Origin: Tomitella fengzijianii
GTDB taxonomy: Bacteria; Actinomycetota; Actinomycetes; Mycobacteriales; Mycobacteriaceae
Assembly (NCBI RefSeq): GCF_007559025.1
Contig: NZ_CP041765.1
Location: 616,679-680,678 of the forward strand
Direction: 5' to 3'
DNA length: 64,000 bases
Position 1 is the first letter of the stretch; every line of letters starts with the position of its first letter. This document shows positions 1 to 7,129 of the stretch, in pieces. The notes below the pieces were generated by a model that was not told where the DNA came from, did no database searches, and saw only the letters and a program-made list of their open reading frames with translations. The position numbers and the translations under genes were made by a program.

Positions 1-695
1 GGCTGTTCGAGCGGCTCCTGGGCGACGGCGGGCAGTTCGGCGTCTCGCTCACCTACCGCGTGCAGGAGCGCCCCGAGGGGCTCGCGCAGGCTTTCGTGCT
101 GGGGGCGGAGCACATCGGTTCCGATCCGGTTGCACTCGTCCTGGGCGACAACATCTTCTACGGCCCCGGACTGGGCACGCAGCTGCGGCGGTTCAACCGC
201 ATCGACGGCGGCGCCGTGTTCGCCTACCGGGTGGCCGACCCGTGCGCCTACGGGGTCGTGGAGTTCTCCGAGGACGGCCGGGCGCTGTCGCTCGAGGAGA
301 AGCCGACGGCGCCGCGTTCGCACTACGCGGTGCCGGGGCTGTACTTCTTCGACAACGACGTGGTGGATATCGCCCGCGAGTTGTCGCCCTCGGCGCGGGG
401 GGAGTACGAGATCACCGACATCAACCGCGCCTATCTCGACGCGGGCCGGCTGCACGTGGAGGTGCTGCCGCGCGGCACCGCGTGGCTGGACACCGGCACG
501 TTCGACTCGCTGCTCGAGGCCGGCAACTTCGTGCGCACCATCGAGCAGCGCCAGGGCCTCAAGATCGGGGCTCCCGAAGAGGTCGCGTGGCGCCAGGGTT
601 ACATCGGCGACGCGGAACTCGAATCGCTGGCCTGCGCCCAGGTCAAATCCGGGTACGGGAAGTACCTGCTGGAGATGCTCGCGCGCGGGAGGTAG
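1..695 (+). CDS. rmlA: Glucose-1-phosphate thymidylyltransferase, 5' end outside the window
   Basis: Makes dTDP-glucose from glucose-1-phosphate and dTTP, the first step to dTDP-rhamnose, which mycolata need for the rhamnose linker between peptidoglycan and arabinogalactan. The reading frame is open from base 3, so the gene begins upstream; about 230 residues are visible of a family that is usually near 290. Visible family marks are GDNIFYG about 47 residues in, [16 protein letters not shown] and the segment [13 protein letters not shown]. The stop is TAG at 693-695. The enzyme is cytoplasmic. Identification is secure. Confidence 0.95.
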   Translation, partial: LFERLLGDGGQFGVSLTYRVQERPEGLAQAFVLGAEHIGSDPVALVLGDNIFYGPGLGTQLRRFNRIDGGAVFAYRVADPCAYGVVEFSEDGRALSLEEKPTAPRSHYAVPGLYFFDNDVVDIARELSPSARGEYEITDINRAYLDAGRLHVEVLPRGTAWLDTGTFDSLLEAGNFVRTIEQRQGLKIGAPEEVAWRQGYIGDAELESLACAQVKSGYGKYLLEMLARGR

Positions 696-774
696 ACGGA
701 GCGGCCGGGCCCCGTGCACGCGTTCCACGTGCGGGCGCGATGGCCCGATCGCGGCGTCCTCCGACAAGTACCTA

Positions 775-793
775 TAAACCTAGCCTTGCCTTA
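775..793. promoter_or_regulatory. Candidate IdeR/DtxR iron box
   Basis: The 19-mer TAAACCTAGCCTTGCCTTA matches 12 of 19 positions of the DtxR/IdeR consensus TTAGGTTAGCCTAACCTAA, including the centre TAGCCT. It lies about 70 nt before the methyltransferase start. IdeR represses in the presence of iron in this order, so the downstream pair would be induced by iron limitation. This is an eyeball match only. Confidence 0.4.
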
Positions 794-861
794 CTCGTGT
801 GGAGTCCCCCACAATAGGCTGTACAACAGCTTGATTAATTCGCCGAACCCGGAGGCCCGTC

Positions 862-1650
862 ATGACCGTCAGCATCCCGCTCCCACAGCGCCCCATCGAA
901 GATCTGCCGGGGCACTGGCTGCTGGCACGTCTGGGCAAGCGTGTTCTGCGCCCCGGGGGCCGGGGGATGACGGAAACGCTGCTCTCGGCGGCGAAGATCC
1001 CGGGCGCGGACGTCGTGGAGCTGGCACCGGGGCTGGGCAAGACGGCGGCGCTGATCCTCGAGGGCGGACCGCGCAGCTACACGGGCGTCGACGAGGACCC
1101 GGACGCCGTCCTGTCCACGCGTGCGGGCATCGGGGGCCGCGGGACCGTCCACGAGGCGCCGGCGGCGGAGACCGGGCTGGGCGACGCGAGTGCGGACCTG
1201 GTGGTGGGTGAGGCGATGCTGACGATGCAGAGCCCGCGCGGCAAGGATGCGATCGTCGCCGAGGCCCACCGGGTCCTCCGTGCGGGCGGCCGCTACGCGA
1301 TCCACGAGCTGGCCATCGAACCCGACACCCTCGACGACGAGCAGAAGACCGAGATCCGCAAGGCCCTGGCCCGCTCGATCAAGGTCAACGCGCGCCCGCT
1401 GACCGAGCGGGAGTGGACGGAACTGTTCGAGAAGCACGGGTTCCGGGTCGAAACGGTGCGGCACGCGGACATGGCGTTGCTGGAAGCCAGGCGCAATCTT
1501 GAGGACGAGGGCCTGCGCGGTGTCCTGACGATCGTCGTCAACCTGCTGCGCAACCCGGGGGCGCGCAAGCGTGTTCTGGAGATGCGCTCGGTGTTCCGCC
1601 GCCACCGCGACAACATGTCGGCGATCGCGCTCGTCGCCGTCAAGCAGTGA
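862..1650 (+). CDS. Class I SAM-dependent methyltransferase
   Basis: A 262-residue Rossmann-fold methyltransferase. The SAM-binding glycine loop is VELAPGLG at residues 52-59, with an acidic residue after strand 2 (GVDED, 75-79). A hydrophobic LVVGEAML segment and a later HRVLRAGGRYAIHEL segment are typical of the fold. The substrate cannot be told from sequence. The ATG has a good Shine-Dalgarno (GGAGG, 7 nt spacing). Its stop overlaps the GTG of the next gene, so the two are translationally coupled. A possible iron box lies upstream, so a role under iron limitation is an inference worth testing. Confidence 0.85.
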   Translation: MTVSIPLPQRPIEDLPGHWLLARLGKRVLRPGGRGMTETLLSAAKIPGADVVELAPGLGKTAALILEGGPRSYTGVDEDPDAVLSTRAGIGGRGTVHEAPAAETGLGDASADLVVGEAMLTMQSPRGKDAIVAEAHRVLRAGGRYAIHELAIEPDTLDDEQKTEIRKALARSIKVNARPLTEREWTELFEKHGFRVETVRHADMALLEARRNLEDEGLRGVLTIVVNLLRNPGARKRVLEMRSVFRRHRDNMSAIALVAVKQ

Positions 1651-2552
1651 GCGGCCGCGTCGGTGACGGCGACGGATTCGGCGATGAGGGGCATTTCATC
1701 GTCGACGAGGGGGCACAGCGGAATCCGCATGCACTCAACTGGCCGACGGTTCTCGCCTCCGCGGGAGTGGCGGCCGTCGTCGCGTCGCTGATCCTCAGCA
1801 TCGGCATCGTCGGAATGCACCGTGACGATTCCGCGGCCGCCGCGCAACCGGCGGTGGTGCGTGTGGTCGCCGATCCGGGCACCGGAATCCAGGCTGACGG
1901 GGCAGCGGGTGCAGGTGTCGAAGCCGCGGATCCTCCGGCGTCCGGCGCACCGCCCGTGGACGGCGGCCCCGCTCCCATTCCCGGAGCGACGGCCGCTGCA
2001 CCGGCGACCGGAACGGGCGCCGCGGGCGTATCACCGGCCCCGCCGGCCCCGGCGGATGCGCAGGCCCCACCGGCTGCAGCGCCGCAGGAGCAGTCGACCG
2101 AAACGCCGCAGGGGCACGCCGCGGAACCGCAGGACCCGGCCGAGCCGACCGCGTGGGCGCCCTCGTCCCCGCTGCCGCCGGATTTCGCCGTCTCCGCCGC
2201 AGAACCGACGCTCGCCGACCTCAACAACCTGGTCTACTTCATCACCGCCACTGCCGCGTCCGACGAGGCCAAGGCCCGCAACATCGAGGCGGGCATGGGC
2301 GGCGTGATCGTGCCGAAGACCGTCTACAACCTGGGGCTGTTCCGTGCGCCCCGCGGCTGGAGCCGGGTCACCGGCCCGGTGCAACGCCAGGGCGACCGGA
2401 TCACCGTGCAGTTGCACAGCTTGTCCGCGGGGATGCCGGGCGTGGACATGCCGATCGAGTTCGTCCGGCAAGGCGGAGTCTGGAAGCTGGCGTCGTCGTC
2501 GCTGTGCGCGGGCGTGCGGACGGTGGGGCTGCCGGTCTACTGCAATGGCTGA
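1647..2552 (+). CDS. Membrane-anchored protein with Mtb12-like C-terminal domain
   Basis: 301 residues: a short cytoplasmic N terminus, one membrane helix at about 32-57, an Ala/Pro/Gly-rich extracytoplasmic linker at about 85-185, then a folded domain of about 110 residues. That domain (from LADLNNLVYFITATAA to the end) resembles the C-terminal domain of the secreted mycobacterial antigen Mtb12/CFP-2: helix, then an I-GG turn, then strands ending in FVRQGGVWKLA. Two Cys near the C terminus may pair. The GTG start overlaps the preceding stop (GTGA). Function is unknown; it probably works outside the membrane together with the coupled methyltransferase gene product, though no direct link is visible. 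Confidence 0.75.
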   Translation: MSGRVGDGDGFGDEGHFIVDEGAQRNPHALNWPTVLASAGVAAVVASLILSIGIVGMHRDDSAAAAQPAVVRVVADPGTGIQADGAAGAGVEAADPPASGAPPVDGGPAPIPGATAAAPATGTGAAGVSPAPPAPADAQAPPAAAPQEQSTETPQGHAAEPQDPAEPTAWAPSSPLPPDFAVSAAEPTLADLNNLVYFITATAASDEAKARNIEAGMGGVIVPKTVYNLGLFRAPRGWSRVTGPVQRQGDRITVQLHSLSAGMPGVDMPIEFVRQGGVWKLASSSLCAGVRTVGLPVYCNG

Positions 2553-2630
2553 GTCGGCGGGCGCGGCCTCCACTGCGCCGCCCTCGCATGCCGGACCGGC
2601 CCCGACGGACCCGATGACCAGGACCACGCC

Positions 2631-3371
2631 ATGATCGAGGCACACGCACTCACCCGTACTTTCGGAACCAGGCGGCGCGCCGCGACGCCGTTGGCCGGAG
2701 TCTCGCACGTGTTCGCCGACCGGACGCTGACCTACGTTCTCGGCCTCAATGGAACCGGCAAGTCGACGCTGCTGCGCTGTCTGAGCGGGGTGCTCCGCCC
2801 GGATTCGGGGCGGGCGCTGGTGGACGGTCGGGAGCTCGCCCGCGCCCCGGCACCGGCGCGGCTCCTGGGCATGTACCTGGACGCGGACGGCTTCCATCCC
2901 GGGCATTCGGGGCGACGGCACCTGCGCTGGCTCGCGGCGCAGTCGGGGGTTCGCGCAGTCTCCGTGGAGGCCCTGCTGCGGCGGACGGGCCTCGAAGCGG
3001 TGGCGGACCGCCCGGTCCGCGGCTACTCGCTGGGCATGCGGCAACGGCTCGGTATCGCGTCGGCCCTGGTCGGAAACCCGCGCAACGTGATCCTGGACGA
3101 GCCGATGAACGGGCTCGACGTCGCGGGAGTGCTCTGGCTGCGCGGGCTGCTGCGCGAGTGGGCCGACGAGGGGCGGTGCGTGATCGTGGCGTCGCACAAC
3201 CTCGCCGAGATCGAAGCCACGGCGGACGCGGTCCTCATCCTGGAAGGCGGCGGGATCGTCGCGCACGGGACCGTCGACGAGGTGCGCGGGCCGCACGCGG
3301 ACCTGGAGCAGGCGTTCATCGCCCGCGTCCCGCGCGCCGCGGGTGCGCCCCGCGTGCGGGAGGCGGCGTGA
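2631..3371 (+). CDS. ABC transporter ATP-binding protein
   Basis: 246 residues, a complete nucleotide-binding domain: Walker A GLNGTGKST (38-46), signature YSLGMRQRLG (132-141), Walker B VILDEP (153-158) and the switch histidine in ASHNL (H189). The normal Q-loop glutamine is not obvious (RLLGMYLDADG), as in several bacitracin/antibiotic-export type ATPases. The stop overlaps the GTG of the permease gene, so the pair forms one exporter of the ABC-2 type. The substrate is unknown. Confidence 0.9.
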   Translation: MIEAHALTRTFGTRRRAATPLAGVSHVFADRTLTYVLGLNGTGKSTLLRCLSGVLRPDSGRALVDGRELARAPAPARLLGMYLDADGFHPGHSGRRHLRWLAAQSGVRAVSVEALLRRTGLEAVADRPVRGYSLGMRQRLGIASALVGNPRNVILDEPMNGLDVAGVLWLRGLLREWADEGRCVIVASHNLAEIEATADAVLILEGGGIVAHGTVDEVRGPHADLEQAFIARVPRAAGAPRVREAA

Positions 3372-4159
3372 CGGCCGCCGTGGTGCTCGCGCGCAGCGTG
3401 CGCGCCGAGGGCGTGCGGCTCGGCGGGGGCCGGGGGCTCCTGCTTCGCGTCGCCCTGCCGCTGGGGTTGGCGCTGCCGGTGTGCATCACGCTTGCGGTCG
3501 GGGCGGTGTCCGAGAAGCTGCACGGCACCGACAGCCTGCTGCGGGTGCGGCAGGTACCGACGTCGAACTCCGTCTACTGGCTCGTCTACCTGGGAGTGAC
3601 GGTGTTCGCGGTGCTCGCCGCCTACGCGCAGGGCTCGGCCACGCGCGGTCCCGGCGCCGAGGCCGCCCGCCACGCTGCGCCGAGGCCGTTCACCGGGATG
3701 CTCGGCCGGTGGATCCTGGTGGGCGCCGCGTCCGCCTCCGGGATGCTGCTGTGCGGGTTCCTGCTCATGGTCGCGCTTCCCGTGCTGTTTCCGGGGGTGT
3801 ACGGGCAGGTGGACGTGGTGTCGGCCGACGGCGTCCGTCTGCTGTGGGCGCTGCCGGCCTATGCGTTTCTCGCATCGGGGATCGGGGTCGCCGTGGGGGC
3901 GCTCGTCCCGTGGCCGGCGGCGGCGGTCGCGGCGCTGACACTGTGGGCGCTGTTCATCGAGAACGCCTCGGTGATGCTGCCGGGCGGTGGCGACCTGATC
4001 GGGTGGATGCCATTCCTGAACGGCATCTACGCGTCGGGCCAGGACATCGCGCTGAGCCCGTCCTGGGGGAGGGACGGCGCGCTGGCCTACGTGGCCGTGG
4101 TGATGGCCGTGCTGCTGGCGGCCGGCTGGGCCCGGCTGCGCCACGAGCGGTCGCGGTGA
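3368..4159 (+). CDS. ABC transporter permease (ABC-2 type)
   Basis: 263 residues with about six hydrophobic segments and no recognisable catalytic motif, consistent with the membrane half of the exporter whose ATPase is encoded just upstream. I chose the GTG at 3368, which overlaps the ATPase stop by 4 nt; starts further upstream would lie inside the ATPase gene. The large loop with the segment LRVRQVPTSNSVYW lies between the first two helices. The substrate is unknown. Confidence 0.8.
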   Translation: MTAAVVLARSVRAEGVRLGGGRGLLLRVALPLGLALPVCITLAVGAVSEKLHGTDSLLRVRQVPTSNSVYWLVYLGVTVFAVLAAYAQGSATRGPGAEAARHAAPRPFTGMLGRWILVGAASASGMLLCGFLLMVALPVLFPGVYGQVDVVSADGVRLLWALPAYAFLASGIGVAVGALVPWPAAAVAALTLWALFIENASVMLPGGGDLIGWMPFLNGIYASGQDIALSPSWGRDGALAYVAVVMAVLLAAGWARLRHERSR

Positions 4160-4216
4160 GCGGAGGGTTCTACCTGGCGGGCGGCCGGATCGTGGGGCGG
4201 GGCGCTCTCCCGTAGC

Positions 4217-4231
4217 CTGAACCTGTTTCAG
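4217..4231. promoter_or_regulatory. Candidate repressor operator upstream of the thiolase
   Basis: CTGAA-CCTGT-TTCAG is a perfect palindrome with 5-nt arms. It begins within a -10-like TAGCCT (4213-4218) and lies 65 nt before the thiolase start. The position suits a TetR-family repressor site, which often controls beta-oxidation genes in mycolata. No regulator gene is adjacent. Confidence 0.35.
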
Positions 4232-4295
4232 TGCGGGCGCGTGCGCAGGTCATGCGAAGCCGCCGCCGAAGTTCGTCGTCCCAGGAAGGACCCCC

Positions 4296-5426
4296 ATGAC
4301 CTCTGCCGTCATCGTCGATGCCGTCCGGACCCCCATCGGCAAGCGCAAGGGCGCCTACGCCGAGACCCATCCGGTGGACCTGTCCGCCCACGTGCTGGGC
4401 GCGCTCGCCGGGCGCACCGGGATCGACCCGGCCCTCATCGACGACGTGGTGTGGGGGACCGTCATGCAGTACTCGGAGCAGGCGGGGAACGTCGCCCGCA
4501 ACGCCGTGCTGGCCGCGGGCTGGCCGGTGTCGGTGCCGGGCACGACGATCACCCGCGCGTGCGGGTCCAGTCAGCAGGCGCTGAGCTTCGCGGCGGCGAC
4601 GGTGGCCTCCGGTCAGCAGGACTTCGTGGTGGCGGGCGGCGCGGAGTCGATGACCCGGGTGCCGATGGGCTCGAACACCGGCGGCGACCCCAACCCGCCG
4701 AGCATGCTCGAGCGCTTCGGCGTGCAGGGTTTCAACCAGGGTGTGGGCGCCGAGATGGTGGCGGAGAAGTGGGGCTTCAGCAGGGCCGTGCTGGATGAGT
4801 ACTCGGTGCGCTCGCACGAGCTCTCCGCGCAGGCCATCGACGCCGGGGCGTTCGACGCGCAGTTGGCGCCGCTCGCCGGTCTGGAACAGGACGAGGGCGT
4901 GCGCCGCGGCAGCACCGTCGAGGGCCTGGGCAAGCTGAAGACCGTGTTCAAGGAGGACGGGGTCATCCATGCCGGCAACGCCTCCCAGATCTCCGACGGC
5001 GCCGGCGCGCTGCTGGTCGCCACCGAGGAGACGGCGCGCAAGCACGGGATGCGGCCCATCGCGCGCGTACACACGGTGGCGGTGGCCGCCGACGACCCGG
5101 TGATCATGCTCACCGCGCCCATCGCCGCCACGGCGAAGGCGCTGAAGAAGTCGGGCCTGTCCATCGGCGACATCGGCGCCTACGAGGTCAACGAGGCGTT
5201 CGCCCCGGTGCCGCTGGCGTGGCTCGCGGAGTCCGGCGCGGACATGGAGCGGATGAACCCGCTGGGCGGGGCGATCGCCGTGGGGCACCCGCTGGGCGGC
5301 TCCGGCGCGATCCTCATGACCCGCCTGATCAACCACATGCGCGACAACGGCATCCGGTACGGACTGCAGACCATGTGCGAGGCCGGCGGGATGGCCAACG
5401 CCACGATCGTCGAGCTCATGGACTGA
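4296..5426 (+). CDS. Thiolase (acetyl-CoA acyltransferase)
   Basis: 376 residues, full thiolase length. Catalyses thiolytic cleavage of 3-ketoacyl-CoA, or the reverse condensation. The nucleophilic Cys is C89 in TRACGSSQQAL, the second active-site segment contains NEAF, H331 lies in VGHPLGGSG, and the C-terminal catalytic Cys is C361 in MCEAGGMAN. The steroid/fatty-acid FadA type is likely (FadA5/FadA6-like), but the substrate is not readable. The ATG follows a strong AGGAAGGA Shine-Dalgarno. The gene stands alone and ends at a strong hairpin. Confidence 0.92.
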   Translation: MTSAVIVDAVRTPIGKRKGAYAETHPVDLSAHVLGALAGRTGIDPALIDDVVWGTVMQYSEQAGNVARNAVLAAGWPVSVPGTTITRACGSSQQALSFAAATVASGQQDFVVAGGAESMTRVPMGSNTGGDPNPPSMLERFGVQGFNQGVGAEMVAEKWGFSRAVLDEYSVRSHELSAQAIDAGAFDAQLAPLAGLEQDEGVRRGSTVEGLGKLKTVFKEDGVIHAGNASQISDGAGALLVATEETARKHGMRPIARVHTVAVAADDPVIMLTAPIAATAKALKKSGLSIGDIGAYEVNEAFAPVPLAWLAESGADMERMNPLGGAIAVGHPLGGSGAILMTRLINHMRDNGIRYGLQTMCEAGGMANATIVELMD

Positions 5427-5452
5427 GTGCCGGATCGCCGTTGCGGTCACGG

Positions 5453-5494
5453 CACGGGGAGGGGCCGGGTGTCTTCACCCGGCCCCTCCCCGTG
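5453..5494. terminator. Bidirectional terminator hairpin
   Basis: A perfect 19-bp stem (5453-5471 with 5476-5494) closes a TCTT loop, between the convergent thiolase and small-peptide genes. There is no long U-tract on either side. Confidence 0.8.
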
Positions 5495-5508
5495 TGCGTG
5501 AGCGGAGT

Positions 5509-5670
5509 TCAGCTGCCGAGGGCGTCTCTGAGTGAGCCCCACATCTTGGCGCCGGTGTCGTAGAACGAACCCATATCGCCCGAGCCCATGGCGTCGAGGA
5601 CGTTGTCCATCGTGCCCAGCGACCCCTTGCCGATCTCCTTGATGACGTCTGTGATGGAACCGAGGTCCAT
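5509..5670 (-). CDS. 53-residue acidic small protein, possible PorA/PorH-like channel subunit
   Basis: The start is the ATG at 5670 behind AGGAGA (5 nt spacing); a longer in-frame version would begin in the intergenic region and lacks this support. The peptide has 8 acidic and 4 basic residues, is Gly/Ser-rich, contains no Cys, and looks largely helical (MDLGSITDVIKEIGKG at the N terminus). Size, acidity and lack of a signal peptide recall the PorA/PorH mycomembrane channel peptides of corynebacteria, but there is no clear sequence match. It is single, not paired as porA-porH usually are. The function is a guess. Confidence 0.6.
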   Translation of the reverse strand: MDLGSITDVIKEIGKGSLGTMDNVLDAMGSGDMGSFYDTGAKMWGSLRDALGS

Positions 5671-5765
5671 GCGATTCTCCTGTCCGTGCGGTCCAGCGGA
5701 GATGCCGGAACGCTGAAATTCTAACCGCCCCGAACCAAGGAATGTGACCTGCATCAAATATGCAA

Positions 5766-5779
5766 GCGATTAGTATCGC
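5766..5779. promoter_or_regulatory. Short palindrome in the divergent promoter region
   Basis: GCGAT-TAGT-ATCGC lies in an AT-rich patch between the small acidic peptide gene (minus) and the glycosyltransferase (plus). It could be an operator for either gene. Evidence is limited to the symmetry. Confidence 0.25.
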
Positions 5780-5962
5780 ATCCGTGCTGGTCGGCACTCC
5801 GGGTGAGGTATCTCACAGTAAGGTGAGGTGCGTGGCAGCCGCAGCGCGTGCGGACCGATGACCAGCGGTCGTGGCACGCGGTGCACCGTGCCCGTAGGTT
5901 CGTCCCGGTAAGAGCTGCGACCATCCGAGCGTGCGGCAGACGGCACGCGGTGAGGAATTCCT

Positions 5963-6868
5963 GTGCAACCCGAATCCCTGCAGATCGACGTGCTCCTGCC
6001 GTACTACGGCGACGTCGACTACATGAAGGCCGCGGCCTCGAGCGTGCTGAACCAGACGCACTCCGCCTGGCGCCTGATCGTGCTTGACGACGGCTACCCC
6101 AGCGACGAACCCGCCCGCTGGTTCGGGGAGATCTCCGCCCGCGACGACCGCGTCGTCTACGAGCGCAACGCGGAGAACCTGGGCGCCAACGGCAACTACC
6201 GGAAGGCCCTGGCGATGGCCACCGCCCCGGCCGTGGTGGTCATGGGGGCGGACGACATCATGCTGCCCAACTACCTCGCGCACGTCGCCGAGGCCTTCTC
6301 CGCCCACCCCGACGCGGCCGTGTTCGAGTGCGGCGTGCAGGTGGTCGACGAGCACGACCGGGCGATCCGCCCGCTCAGCGACGCGATCAAGGGGCGCGTG
6401 GCCCCGCGCCCGGAATCCCGCACCGTCTACGAGGGCGAAGAGCTCGCGGTAGGCCTGATGCGGGGCAACTGGACCTACTTCCCGTCGCTGGCGTGGAAGT
6501 CGGAGACCGTGCAGCGCATCGGTTTCCGTGAGGGGCTCGACGTCGTCCAGGACCTGGCGCTGCTGTGCGACGTGGTCGCCGCCGGCGGGCGGATGGTCTA
6601 CGACCCGCGGCTGGGGTTCCTGTACCGGAGGCACTCCGCGTCGGACTCCTCGGTGCGCGCGCTGGACGGGCGGCGGTTCGACGAGGAGCGCCGCTTCTAT
6701 CTCGAACAGGCCGAGCGGTTCGAGGCTCTCGGCTGGAAGCGTGCCGCCCGTGAGGCTCGCAACCACCTGACTTCACGCCTGCACGCACTGGCGCTCGTCC
6801 CGAAGGCCGCGCGCACCAAGGAGGCCCGCGGCGGTCTGGTCCCCCTGCTGCGCCACGTGGTGCGCTGA
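5963..6868 (+). CDS. Family 2 glycosyltransferase
   Basis: 301 residues with a GT-A fold. The N terminus IDVLLPYYGDVDYMKAAASSVLNQ binds the nucleotide sugar, LDDG (41-44) and GADD (95-98) are the conserved aspartates, and no membrane helix follows, so it is a soluble or peripheral inverting transferase. It starts at GTG 5963 with GAGGAA 6 nt upstream. Lying among envelope-sugar genes (rmlA, PpgS-type), it probably acts in cell-wall or surface glycan synthesis; donor and acceptor are unknown. Confidence 0.85.
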   Translation: MQPESLQIDVLLPYYGDVDYMKAAASSVLNQTHSAWRLIVLDDGYPSDEPARWFGEISARDDRVVYERNAENLGANGNYRKALAMATAPAVVVMGADDIMLPNYLAHVAEAFSAHPDAAVFECGVQVVDEHDRAIRPLSDAIKGRVAPRPESRTVYEGEELAVGLMRGNWTYFPSLAWKSETVQRIGFREGLDVVQDLALLCDVVAAGGRMVYDPRLGFLYRRHSASDSSVRALDGRRFDEERRFYLEQAERFEALGWKRAAREARNHLTSRLHALALVPKAARTKEARGGLVPLLRHVVR

Positions 6869-7129
6869 ACCCCCGCAGCCCTCGCGCGCGCGTGCGCGAA
6901 TTCAACTTGAAAAAGTGCCAACGCGCACCCCCACCCTTATGACACCGGCATGGCTCGCACGTATGCTTCCCCACGGTGTCGTTCGGCCGGTCGACACCGC
7001 CCCGGATTGGGGACACGGACGGGCACGGCCATTCTTCACTCGGCCCGTCGGCATACGTGACGCTCGGCGCCAGCCGACGCACCCGCGCGGGGGGACCCGT
7101 CGCTTGGGACGAAGGGAGTCGGCTCGGCC

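Noticed and set aside
6869-7129. Regulatory RNA in the CG-repeat-rich gap before the DUF6541 gene
   Set aside because: Only an alternating CG/CA run (near 6885-6898) is visible; no stable stem or promoter pair with correct spacing.
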